Shown here: positions 10,301-17,359 of the stretch, in pieces | Position numbering within the stretch: position 1 is the stretch's first letter | Layout: the number at the start of each line of letters is the position of its first letter | Origin: Pseudomonas kilonensis | GTDB taxonomy: Bacteria; Pseudomonadota; Gammaproteobacteria; Pseudomonadales; Pseudomonadaceae | Length of the DNA: 64,000 bases | NCBI RefSeq assembly: GCF_001269885.1 | Contig: NZ_LHVH01000023.1 | Location: 62,001 to 126,000 of the forward strand | Direction: 5' to 3' | The notes under the pieces: generated by a model | Database searches by the model: none | Told to the model about the DNA's origin: nothing | Seen by the model: the letters and a program-made list of their open reading frames with translations, nothing else | Program-made: the position numbers and the translations under genes

Positions 10301-10539
10301 GGCCGATCCTGATGACCTCCTTCGCCTTCATCATGGGCGTGGTGCCCCTGGTGTTCTCCAGCGGCGCAGGTGCGGAAATGCGCCACGCCATGGGTGTGGC
10401 GGTGTTCTCCGGGATGCTCGGCGTGACCTTCTTCGGCCTGCTGCTCACCCCTGTGTTCTATGTACTGATCCGCAACTTCGTCGAGCGCAGCGAGGCCCGC
10501 AAAGCGGCCCGGGCTTTGAAACTGGAGGCGCAACAATGA
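7360..10539 (+). CDS. mexF: RND efflux pump inner-membrane transporter MexF
   Basis: A 1059-residue proton-driven multidrug exporter of the HAE1 family, full length. It begins MKFSQFFISRPIFAAVLS, with TM1 at about 10-30. The first periplasmic loop runs to about residue 340, and TM2-TM6 include GIVVDDAIVVVENVER, which carries the paired Asp residues of the proton relay. A second periplasmic loop and TM7-TM12 with the second-half signature follow. MexF orthologues export chloramphenicol, fluoroquinolones and quinolone-signal precursors; that is family knowledge. It starts 15 bases after mexE and its TGA overlaps the oprN ATG (ATGA), so the three genes are one operon. Confidence 0.95.
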   Translation: MKFSQFFISRPIFAAVLSLLILIAGAISLFQLPISEYPEVVPPTVVVRANFPGANPKVIGETVAAPLEQAITGVENMLYMSSQSTADGKITLTITFALGTDLDNAQVQVQNRVTRTEPKLPEEVTRIGITVDKASPDLTMVVHLTSPDKRYDMLYLSNYALLNIKDELARLGGVGDVQLFGMGDYSLRVWLDPNKTASRNLTATDVVTAIREQNRQVAAGALGAPPAPNAQAFQLSINTQGRLVNEEEFENIIIRSGANGEITRLKDIARVELGSSQYALRSLLDNQPAVAIPIFQRPGSNAIQISNDVREKMDELKKGFPAGMDYSIVYDPTIFVRGSIEAVVHTLFEALILVVLVVILFLQTWRASIIPLVAVPVSLIGTFAVMHLFGFSLNALSLFGLVLAIGIVVDDAIVVVENVERNIELGLTPVEATKRAMGEVTGPIIATALVLCAVFVPAAFISGLTGQFYKQFALTIAISTVISAVNSLTLSPALAAVLLKGHDAPKDRFSKFLDKVFGGWLFRPFNRFFERASHGYVGTVARVIRSSGIALVLYAGLMVLTFFGFSNTPTGFVPGQDKQYLVAFAQLPDAASLDRTEDVIKRMSDLALKQPGVESAVAFPGLSINGFTNSPNAGIVFVTLKPFDERKDPSMSAGAIAGALNGQYAGIQEAYMAIFPPPPVQGLGTIGGFRLQIEDRGNLGYDELYKETMNIITKSQNVPELAGLFTSYTVNVPQVDAAIDREKAKTHGVAVSDIFDTLQIYLGSLYANDFNRFGRTYQVNVQAEQQFRLESDQIGQLKVRNNRGEMIPLATFIKVSDTSGPDRVMHYNGFITAEINGAAAPGYSSGQAEKAIEKLLKDELPNGMTYEWTDLTYQQILSGNTALFVFPLCVLLAFLVLAAQYESWSLPLAVILIVPMTLLSAITGVILSGGDNNIFTQIGLIVLVGLACKNAILIVEFAKDKQLEGMNPLAAVLEACRLRLRPILMTSFAFIMGVVPLVFSSGAGAEMRHAMGVAVFSGMLGVTFFGLLLTPVFYVLIRNFVERSEARKAARALKLEAQQ

Positions 10540-11960
10540 GTTTGAAAGCGTTCGTGCCGAGCTTGCTGGTGTTGGCCTTGAGTGCCTGTGCCGTGGGCCC
10601 GGACTACAAGGCCCCGCAAACGGAGGCGGCGAACATCACCACCGCCACCGATGGCGCCGCCGGCCAGAAGAACTTCGACCGAGCCCGTTTCGAAGGCATC
10701 TGGTGGCAGCAGTTCGACGACCCGACCCTTAACGCGTTGGTGACCCGCTCGCTGGAAGGCAACCGCGAGTTGCGCGTGGCTTTCGCCCGCTTGCGGGCCG
10801 CCCGGGCGATTCGCGATGACGCCAGCAATGACGCCATGCCGACCATTACCAGCCGCGCCAGCAGCGAACTGGGCAAAGGCCAGAACCCGATGGGGCAAAC
10901 GGACGACCGGGTCAACTCCGAGCGTTACGACCTGGGCCTGGACATGGCCTGGGAGCTGGACTTGTTCGGGCGCATCCAGCGTAACCTGGAAGCCACCGAT
11001 GCCGACCAGCAGGCAGTCGAAGCCGATCTCTACCAGTTGCAGGTGACGATGATCGCCGAACTGGTGGATGCCTACGGTCAATTGCGCGGCGCCCAACTGC
11101 GGGAAAAGATCGCCCTGGCGAACCTCAAGAACCAGCAGGATTCGCGCAAGATCACCGAAAGCCTGCGTGATGCCGGCGTCGGCGATCAGCTCGATGTGGT
11201 GCGTGCCGATGCCCGCCTGGCCGCGGTGGAAGCCAGTGTGCCGCAGCTGCAGGCCGAACAGGTGCGCCAACGCAATCGCATCGCCACGTTGCTGGGCGAG
11301 CGTCCGGACAAACTCAGTGTGGACCTGAGCCCGAAACAGTTGCCGGCCATCGCCAAGGCCCTGCCCATCGGCGATCCGGGTGAACTGCTGCAACGGCGCC
11401 CGGACATTCTCAGTGCCGAACGCCAGTTGGCCGCCGCCACGGCGCGCATCGGCGTGGCCAAGGCGGATCTGTTTCCACGGGTCAGCCTGAGCGGTTTCCT
11501 TGGCTTCACGGCTGGACGCGGTTCGCAGATCGGCTCCTCGGCGGCCAACGCCTGGGCGCTGGGCCCGAGCATTACCTGGGCGGCTTTCGACCTGGGCAGC
11601 GTGCGGGCTCGCTTGCGCGGTGCCGACGCCGAGGCGGACGGCGCCTTGGCGACCTACGAACAGCAAGTGCTGCTGGCCCTGGAAGAATCGGAAAACGCCT
11701 TCAGCGACTACGGCAAGCGCCAACAACGGCTGATCTCGCTGATCCGCCAGAGTGAATCGAGCCGCGCCGCCGCCGACCTGGCCGAGATTCGCTACCGCGA
11801 AGGCACCGAGGACTTCCTCGTGCTGCTCGACGCCCAGCGCGAACGCCTGGCCGCCGAAGACACCCAGGCCCAGGCCGAAGTGGACCTGTACCGCGGCATC
11901 GTCGCGATCTACAAGGCCCTGGGCGGCGGCTGGAAACCGGAGACCGTTGCCAGCAACTGA
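10536..11960 (+). CDS. oprN: Outer membrane efflux channel lipoprotein OprN
   Basis: A 474-residue TolC-like outer membrane factor of the NodT family. The lipoprotein signal ends in LSAC (Cys18), followed by the family hallmark AVGPDYKAP. Two outer-membrane-efflux repeats follow, with RFEGIWWQQFDDPTLNALV and the second-repeat motif RRPDILSAERQLAAATARIGVAKADLFPRVSL. Long stretches agree with recalled P. aeruginosa OprN (GFLGFTAGRGSQIGSSAA). The ATG at 10536 overlaps the mexF stop and gives the signal sequence; a longer in-frame reading from 10284 is only an extension through mexF. A strong terminator follows about 50 bases after the stop. Confidence 0.94.
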   Translation: MSLKAFVPSLLVLALSACAVGPDYKAPQTEAANITTATDGAAGQKNFDRARFEGIWWQQFDDPTLNALVTRSLEGNRELRVAFARLRAARAIRDDASNDAMPTITSRASSELGKGQNPMGQTDDRVNSERYDLGLDMAWELDLFGRIQRNLEATDADQQAVEADLYQLQVTMIAELVDAYGQLRGAQLREKIALANLKNQQDSRKITESLRDAGVGDQLDVVRADARLAAVEASVPQLQAEQVRQRNRIATLLGERPDKLSVDLSPKQLPAIAKALPIGDPGELLQRRPDILSAERQLAAATARIGVAKADLFPRVSLSGFLGFTAGRGSQIGSSAANAWALGPSITWAAFDLGSVRARLRGADAEADGALATYEQQVLLALEESENAFSDYGKRQQRLISLIRQSESSRAAADLAEIRYREGTEDFLVLLDAQRERLAAEDTQAQAEVDLYRGIVAIYKALGGGWKPETVASN

Positions 11961-12011
11961 TCCCCCTTCTCAACCGAGCTCCTTTGGTTGGCCGCAACCA
12001 GCCAAATTTTT

Positions 12012-12045
12012 GCCCCGCCTCTCATTTGGACGCGGGGCTTTTTTT
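12012..12045 (+). terminator. Rho-independent terminator of mexEF-oprN
   Basis: A perfect stem GCCCCGC/GCGGGGC with a 13-base loop is followed by seven T residues, 51 bases after the oprN stop codon. It marks the end of the efflux operon. Confidence 0.93.
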
Positions 12046-12084
12046 CGGCTGGCGCTAACCTCCACCTCCTCCTGTAGGAGCACC

Positions 12085-12206
12085 CTGTGGGAGCAAAGCT
12101 TGCTGAGGACAACCCTGTGGGAGCAAAGCTTGCTCGCGATAGCGGTGTGTCAGTTACGTTGATGCTAAATGTGCCGCCCTCATCGCGGGCAAGCCTTGCT
12201 CCCACA
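12085..12206. repeat. REPIN (class A) with an extra truncated REP in tandem
   Basis: A truncated REP (CTGTGGGAGCAAAGCTTGCT, then GAGGACAACC) is repeated directly 30 bases on by a complete one, which pairs with an inverted REP ending at 12206. The partial tandem duplication of one arm differs from the usual doublet. It lies in the 358-base gap between oprN and the TPR gene; the rest of that gap (12207-12318) shows nothing recognisable. Confidence 0.85.
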
Positions 12207-12318
12207 TTGACTCGGGCAAACTTACCCTGGGCGCATGAGATGCTTCACAGGGTTTGACTCAAGCCCTTACCTGACCGAAGCTTGCGACATTTCACGCTTC
12301 TGGTAATGGATTCCCTGC

Positions 12319-13377
12319 ATGCTCTCGCCTCGCCGCCGCTATCTGCTCCTCAGCCTCTGTGTCCTGTTGTTGATCGGTCTTGTCGCGGTGTGGCTACGCA
12401 GCACCACGCCGCAAATCCCCGAAGCGATCAAGCGTGGCTACAGTGATGCCTTGGAAAACGCCCGTAATGGGCAGCCAGGGGCGGCACGGATGCTTTACCA
12501 GCAATTGGGGCGTCCGGACCTCTCGCCCAAGCGCCGCGTATGGCTGCACGCCGAACTGCCCAACTACCCCAGCCCTCAAGCCCTGAAACTGGCGGACGCG
12601 GACCTGCACAGCGAATCGCCGGACGTGCGTCGAGCCGCCATCGGCAGCATCGTCGGGCTGGTGCCGACCGGCCAGCGCAGCCTGTTGCTCGGCCCGCTCC
12701 TGGATGATGATGACCAGAACGTCCGATTCGCCGCCGTGAACGCGCTGCTGGGCTTGTCGCCGGATGACCTCGGCTTGTATTTCGGGGCGATGCAGTTAGC
12801 CATCGACACCTGGGAACAGGTGCTCGAGGACGGTCCGAAAACCGCTGAGACCCACTACCAGCTCGCCCGACTGCACCTGCACAACGCCGAACTGAAGAAA
12901 GCCCAACTGGCGCTTGAGCAGACTTTGCGCCTGCAACCGAACAACCTGCCGGCGCTGGTCATGCAGATCGAAGTGCTGGACAAACAAGGCCAGGGCGAAG
13001 CCGCACGACAATTGCTCGCCCGACAGTTGCAGACCCAGCCAGCGTCGGCTTATCTGCAACATGCGCTGGGCATGTGGCTGCTGCAACACGGTCAGAACGA
13101 GTATGCGCTGCTTGGCTTGGCAAAAGCCGTGGAACTGGAGCCCGAGAACCGCCATTACCGCTATGACCTGGCGACCACCCTGCATGCCGAGCAGGAAGTG
13201 GAAGCGGCGCAGAAACAGTTGCAGGAAATCGTCCAGCGCTACCCCGCCGACCGCAAGGCACGGGTGCTGCTGATCAACTATTGGCAGGAGACCGGCCAGT
13301 TGCAGAATGTTCAAGTCCTGCTGGCGCAACTTGAACAATTGAACCCTGACGACCCGGTGCTGCAACAAGGCCTGTAG
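12319..13377 (+). CDS. Membrane-anchored HEAT/TPR repeat protein
   Basis: A 352-residue protein with an uncleaved N-terminal membrane helix (RRRYLLLSLCVLLLIGLVAVWL) and a periplasm-facing remainder. Residues about 85-150 look like HEAT repeats (SPDVRRAAIGSIVGLVPTG and QNVRFAAVNALLGLSPDD). From about 165 to the end at least four TPRs follow, with typical spacing (AETHYQLARLHLHNAELKKAQLALEQTLRLQPNN). Such proteins are scaffolds; the partner is unknown. It stands alone between two repeat-filled gaps and has no close operon neighbour. The ATG at 12319 is the only one that includes the complete membrane anchor. Confidence 0.8.
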   Translation: MLSPRRRYLLLSLCVLLLIGLVAVWLRSTTPQIPEAIKRGYSDALENARNGQPGAARMLYQQLGRPDLSPKRRVWLHAELPNYPSPQALKLADADLHSESPDVRRAAIGSIVGLVPTGQRSLLLGPLLDDDDQNVRFAAVNALLGLSPDDLGLYFGAMQLAIDTWEQVLEDGPKTAETHYQLARLHLHNAELKKAQLALEQTLRLQPNNLPALVMQIEVLDKQGQGEAARQLLARQLQTQPASAYLQHALGMWLLQHGQNEYALLGLAKAVELEPENRHYRYDLATTLHAEQEVEAAQKQLQEIVQRYPADRKARVLLINYWQETGQLQNVQVLLAQLEQLNPDDPVLQQGL

Positions 13378-13408
13378 GCGCTGCCGAAGGCTCGGGCCGC
13401 GTTCGGAC

Positions 13409-13490
13409 GATCTTTTGATCTTAATCTTTCGCTTGCGACTCAATTGTCTGGGACAAGATCGCAGCCTCGCTTCGCTCGACAGCTCCTACA
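13409..13490. repeat. REPIN (class B)
   Basis: Inverted pair built on GATCTTTTGATC ... TCTTTCGCTT on the left and GATCGCAGCCTCG ... CGACAGCTCCTACA on the right. The left outer arm (the GTAGGAGCTG part) is missing, so this copy is degenerate. It lies downstream of the TPR gene. Confidence 0.75.
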
Positions 13491-13608
13491 AAGTTGTGCC
13501 GCACACCGCGTTTTATCGATATAAGCGGAACCGCCATCACCGCCAAGGGTCAAGTGTTCAGGCAGTTGAATTCAGGCGTTACCCCGCCTGCTGCCCACTT
13601 CCCTAGTC

Positions 13609-15126
13609 ATGAGAGGGCTATTTTTGTCTACATCTAACGAGTTGATCAGTGCAAAAGCCGCCACCGGCATCGAAGGACTGGACGACGTCCTTTCCGGTGG
13701 TTTGTCCCGCGGCCACGTGTTCCTGCTTGAGGGGGAACCGGGGACTGGTAAGACCACGGTCGCGCTGCATTTTCTGTTGGCCGGCGCCAAGGCTGGCGAG
13801 CGCTCGTTGTACATCACGCTATCGGAAACCGAGCGTGAACTGCGTCAGGGCGCAACCTCCCACGGGTGGACGCTGGACGACAATATTCATATTTTCGAGC
13901 TGACCCCACCCGAAAGCCTGCTCAATGCCGAGCACCAGCAGAGCTTGCTGTACTCCTCGGACCTGGAGCTGGGCGAGGCGACCCGGCAGATCTTCGAAGT
14001 GGTCGAACGGGTCAAGCCAACCCGGGTGGTGCTCGACAGCCTCTCGGAGATTCGCCTGCTGGCGCAAAGCTCCCTGCGCTATCGGCGCCAGATCCTCGCG
14101 ATCAAGCACTACTTCGTGCGCTACGACGCCACGGTCCTGTTGCTCGACGACCTGACCACCGAGTCCCTGGACAAGACCGTGCACAGCGTCGCCCACGGGG
14201 TGATTCGCCTGGAAGAACTGACGCCCAACTATGGCGCCGAACGGCGGCGGATCCGAGTGGTCAAGTATCGCGGGCAGAAATACCGCGGCGGTTACCATGA
14301 CTTCACCATCATGGGTGACGGCGTGCACGTCTTCCCACGCCTGGTGGCCGCCGAACACCGCGGCCAGTACCTGCGCCAACAACTCTCCAGCGGCATCGGC
14401 GAACTGGACTCGCTGCTGGGCGGCGGTATCGAGACTGGTTCCAGCACGTTGATCCTGGGCCCGGCGGGGACCGGCAAGTCGCTGATAGCACTGATTTTTG
14501 CCGCCGCCGCTGTGCGCCGCGGCGAGAAGGCCGCGCTGTTCATCTTCGATGAAGAACTGGGCTTGTTGTTCGAGCGCATGAAAAACATCGGCATCGATCT
14601 ACAAGCCCTGCAAGAGACCGGCAACCTGCTGATCGAACAAGTGGACGCCGCCGAGCTGTCCCCTGGCGAGTTCTCCCACCGCGTGCGCCGTTGCGTCGAT
14701 GAGGGCGACATCAAGACCGTGGTCATCGACAGCATCAACGGTTACCAGGCGGCCATGCCGGAAGAGAATGCCCTGGTGCTGCACATGCATGAACTGTTGC
14801 TCTATCTCAACCGCAAGGGCGCGGCGACCTTCATGACCGTAGCCCAGCACGGCCTGGTCGGCGACATGCAGGCGCCCGTGGACATTACTTACCTGGCTGA
14901 CACGGTGATTCTTTTGCGTTATTTCGAAGCGCTGGGCAAGGTTCGTCGGGCGATTTCCATCATCAAGAAACGTACGGGCAGCCATGAGTCGACCATCCGC
15001 GAATACCGCATCAGCGGCTTGGGCATGACCATCGGCGAACCGCTCGAAGCGTTCCAAGGCGTCTTGCGAGGGGTTCCCACTTACATGGGCGAGAGCAACC
15101 CGTTGCTCGGGGATGAACACCGGTGA
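13609..15126 (+). CDS. KaiC-like double RecA-domain ATPase
   Basis: A 505-residue protein with two KaiC/RecA-type ATPase domains. Domain 1 has Walker A GEPGTGKTT at 42-50, domain 2 GPAGTGKS at 284-291. Each is preceded by the G-I-x-x-L-D-x-x-L-GGG lead-in. Walker B-like strands VVLDSLSE and VVIDSIN are present. The second domain carries FDEE, comparable to the catalytic EE of cyanobacterial KaiC. No KaiA or KaiB gene is nearby, so a clock is not implied; non-cyanobacterial KaiC proteins usually act in stress or signalling with a kinase partner. The stop overlaps the kinase start (GTGA), so the two are translationally coupled. A TTG at 13624 with AGAGG upstream is an alternative start. Confidence 0.9.
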   Translation: MRGLFLSTSNELISAKAATGIEGLDDVLSGGLSRGHVFLLEGEPGTGKTTVALHFLLAGAKAGERSLYITLSETERELRQGATSHGWTLDDNIHIFELTPPESLLNAEHQQSLLYSSDLELGEATRQIFEVVERVKPTRVVLDSLSEIRLLAQSSLRYRRQILAIKHYFVRYDATVLLLDDLTTESLDKTVHSVAHGVIRLEELTPNYGAERRRIRVVKYRGQKYRGGYHDFTIMGDGVHVFPRLVAAEHRGQYLRQQLSSGIGELDSLLGGGIETGSSTLILGPAGTGKSLIALIFAAAAVRRGEKAALFIFDEELGLLFERMKNIGIDLQALQETGNLLIEQVDAAELSPGEFSHRVRRCVDEGDIKTVVIDSINGYQAAMPEENALVLHMHELLLYLNRKGAATFMTVAQHGLVGDMQAPVDITYLADTVILLRYFEALGKVRRAISIIKKRTGSHESTIREYRISGLGMTIGEPLEAFQGVLRGVPTYMGESNPLLGDEHR

Positions 15127-16796
15127 CGCTGGCCGAGCCCCTGTCCGAACGGGCGCTGATCCTCGCGCCGCTGGGACGGGACAGCCAGATCGCCTTGATG
15201 ATCCTCAATGAAGCCGGTTTCGCCGGCCTCATTTGCCGTCATCTGGGTCATTTGTGCGAAGAATTGGAAAAAGGTGCCGGCCTGCTGGTGATTTCCTCGG
15301 AAGCCCTGGTGGGGCCCGATCTGGAAGCGCTGTTCCTGCACATCGAGCAGCAGCCGGCCTGGTCTGACCTGCCCATTGTCTTGCTGACCCATCACGGCGG
15401 CCCGGAACAGAACCCGGCGGCGCGTATCGGTACACAACTGGGCAACGTGACCTTTCTCGAGCGCCCTTTCCACCCGGTGACCCTGATCAGCCTGGTGACC
15501 ACCGCCCTGCGCGGCCGTCGAAGGCAGTACGAAGCCCGCGACCGCCTGATCGACCTCAGCAACAGCGAACTGCGCCTGCAAACCACCCTTGAAACCCTCG
15601 AACAGCAAGTGGAAGAACGCACCGCCCAGTTGCGCCATAACGAAGAAGCCCTGCGCCAGTCGCAGAAAATGGAAGCGGTCGGCCAGCTCACCGGCGGTAT
15701 CGCCCACGACTTCAACAACATGCTCACAGGGATCATCGGCAGCCTCGAACTGCTGCGCCGACGTCTGGCCCGGGGCCGCACCGAAGACCTGGACAGCCTG
15801 ATCGACCTGGGCGTGACCTCGGCCAACCGCGCCGCCGGCCTGACCCATCGCCTGCTGGCGTTTTCCCGTCGGCAATCACTGGACTCCAAGGCCGTCCAGA
15901 TGAACACGCTGGTGCTGTCCATGGGCGAGTTGCTGCAACGCAGCCTCAACGAAAGTATCCGCCTGGACATGCGGCTGGACGAACAGCTCTGGGTCGCCGA
16001 AGCCGACCCCAACCAACTGGAAAGCGCCCTGCTCAACCTGGTCCTCAACGCCCGGGATGCCATGCCCAACGGCGGGAACCTGGTGGTACAGACCTGCAAC
16101 CAGCACCTGGACGCCGATTTCACCGACGCCTACACCAACCTGGAACCCGGCGACTATGTGGTGCTGAGCGTGCAGGACAGCGGTTGCGGCATGCCCGAAG
16201 CGATCATCGGTCGCGCGTTCGATCCGTTCTTCACCACCAAGCCAATCGGCCAGGGCACCGGGTTGGGCCTGTCGATGATCTATGGGTTCAGCAAGCAATC
16301 GCGTGGCCATGTGACCATCGACAGCGAAGTCGACAAAGGCACCACCGTGAACCTTTACCTGCCGCGCTTTCGCGGTGAGGAAATACACGAACCTCAGGTC
16401 ACCACCCCACACGCACCCTATGCGCAGGACGGTGAGACCGTGCTGATCGTCGAGGACGATCCAGCGGTGCGAGTGCTGGTGAGCGCGGTGTTGAGCGAGC
16501 TGGGCTATGCCTTTGTGGAAGCGGCCGACGCCAACAGCGCAATACCGATCCTCCAGTCAGGCCAACGCATCGACCTGCTGATCAGCGACGTGGGCCTGCC
16601 CGGCATGAATGGCCGGCAACTGGCGGAAATCGGCCGGCAGATCCGCCCGGACCTGCGGGTGCTGTTCATCACCGGTTATGCGGAACACGCAGCGGTACGC
16701 GGCGGCTTCCTGGACCCGGGGATGCAGATGATCACCAAGCCGTTCACGTTTGATTTGTTGACGGCCAAGGTGCGGGAGATGATCACGGTTCCTTGA
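15123..16796 (+). CDS. Hybrid sensor histidine kinase/response regulator paired with KaiC
   Basis: A 557-residue cytoplasmic hybrid kinase with no membrane helices. Residues 10-130 look like a degenerate receiver domain (ALILAPLGRDSQIALMIL) lacking the usual acidic pocket. A coiled-coil segment lies at about 140-185. HisKA has the H-box GGIAHDFNNML with phospho-acceptor His195. HATPase motifs follow (N box NLVLNARDAM, G boxes DSGCGMPE and GTGLGLSM). A C-terminal receiver contains VEDD and ISDVGLPGM. It starts with GTG inside the KaiC stop codon overlap. KaiC-kinase coupling recalls KaiC-SasA, but the domain build is different. Output is probably phosphotransfer to a further regulator. Confidence 0.9.
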   Translation: MTLAEPLSERALILAPLGRDSQIALMILNEAGFAGLICRHLGHLCEELEKGAGLLVISSEALVGPDLEALFLHIEQQPAWSDLPIVLLTHHGGPEQNPAARIGTQLGNVTFLERPFHPVTLISLVTTALRGRRRQYEARDRLIDLSNSELRLQTTLETLEQQVEERTAQLRHNEEALRQSQKMEAVGQLTGGIAHDFNNMLTGIIGSLELLRRRLARGRTEDLDSLIDLGVTSANRAAGLTHRLLAFSRRQSLDSKAVQMNTLVLSMGELLQRSLNESIRLDMRLDEQLWVAEADPNQLESALLNLVLNARDAMPNGGNLVVQTCNQHLDADFTDAYTNLEPGDYVVLSVQDSGCGMPEAIIGRAFDPFFTTKPIGQGTGLGLSMIYGFSKQSRGHVTIDSEVDKGTTVNLYLPRFRGEEIHEPQVTTPHAPYAQDGETVLIVEDDPAVRVLVSAVLSELGYAFVEAADANSAIPILQSGQRIDLLISDVGLPGMNGRQLAEIGRQIRPDLRVLFITGYAEHAAVRGGFLDPGMQMITKPFTFDLLTAKVREMITVP

Positions 16797-16817
16797 TTCA
16801 GTGAGAGGGCCCTTAAC

Positions 16818-16857
16818 TCTGTGGGAAGATCCTTGATTCTGTGGGAAGATCCTCGAT
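16818..16857. repeat. 20-bp tandem repeat of REP origin
   Basis: The unit TTGATTCTGTGGGAAGATCC, with small variations, is present about two times and runs directly into the following REPIN, sharing its GATTCTGTGGGA edge. It looks like local slippage duplication of the REP border. Confidence 0.75.
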
Positions 16858-16858
16858 T

Positions 16859-16946
16859 CTGTGGGAGCAAAGCTTGCTCGCGATGAAGTCGCCTCGGTTT
16901 CAGAAAGACCGAGCAGCCCTCATCGCGGGCAAGCCTTGCTCCCACA
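16859..16946. repeat. REPIN (class A) between convergent operons
   Basis: CTGTGGGAGCAAAGCTTGCT on the left and CATCGCGGGCAAGCCTTGCT...CCCACA on the right. It lies between the ends of the convergent KaiC-kinase operon and the five-gene chemosensory-like operon, where it could serve as a two-way transcript barrier. Confidence 0.88.
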
Positions 16947-16981
16947 AAAGCCTTGCCCAATCCAAACAATACTTTTGAAAC

Positions 16982-17359
16982 CTACGACAACATCGACTGC
17001 ATGATGCTCTGCAGCTCATCCAGGTCGAACGGCTTGTCCAGGATCGGCGCCTTGCGGGTAATGGGGCTATCGGTGTCGCGCACTTCCTGCGCGTAGCCGC
17101 TGATGAAAATGACCTTCAGCTCGGGGCGCAACTTGACCGCAGGCTCGGCGATCTGCACCCCGGAGATACCACCCGGCAGGCGGAAGTCGGTAATCATCAT
17201 GTCCAGATGAGGCTTGCTCGCCAGGATCTCGAACGCCTGGGCACCGTTTTCGGCCTGCAGCACCCGGTATCCCTCGCCCGACAGGTAAGCCGACAGCACC
17301 ATCAGGATCGACGGGTCATCCTCGACGATCAATACAACATCTTGCGCATCTTCACTCAT
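16982..17359 (-). CDS. Single-domain response regulator (REC)
   Basis: A 125-residue receiver domain without output domain. It has the acidic pair in IVEDDPS, the phospho-acceptor Asp in MMITDFRLPGG, the conserved Ser/Thr region (VIFISGYA) and the Lys in ILDKPFDLDEL. The start at 17359 is chosen because MSEDAQDVVLIVEDD fits the family. The ATG overlaps the end of the upstream kinase by eight bases, showing translational coupling. Last gene of a five-gene operon. Such CheY-like proteins shuttle phosphate or bind targets directly; the cognate donor is most likely one of the two kinases upstream. Confidence 0.9.
   Translation of the reverse strand: MSEDAQDVVLIVEDDPSILMVLSAYLSGEGYRVLQAENGAQAFEILASKPHLDMMITDFRLPGGISGVQIAEPAVKLRPELKVIFISGYAQEVRDTDSPITRKAPILDKPFDLDELQSIMQSMLS

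Noticed and set aside
8830..10536. A 568-codon open frame antisense to mexF
   Set aside because: Complement-strand shadow of a high-GC gene; no recognised motif.
13609..15126. Circadian clock function for the KaiC-like gene
   Set aside because: No kaiA or kaiB and the characteristic phosphorylation site context of cyanobacterial KaiC is not evident; only the ATPase family is supported.
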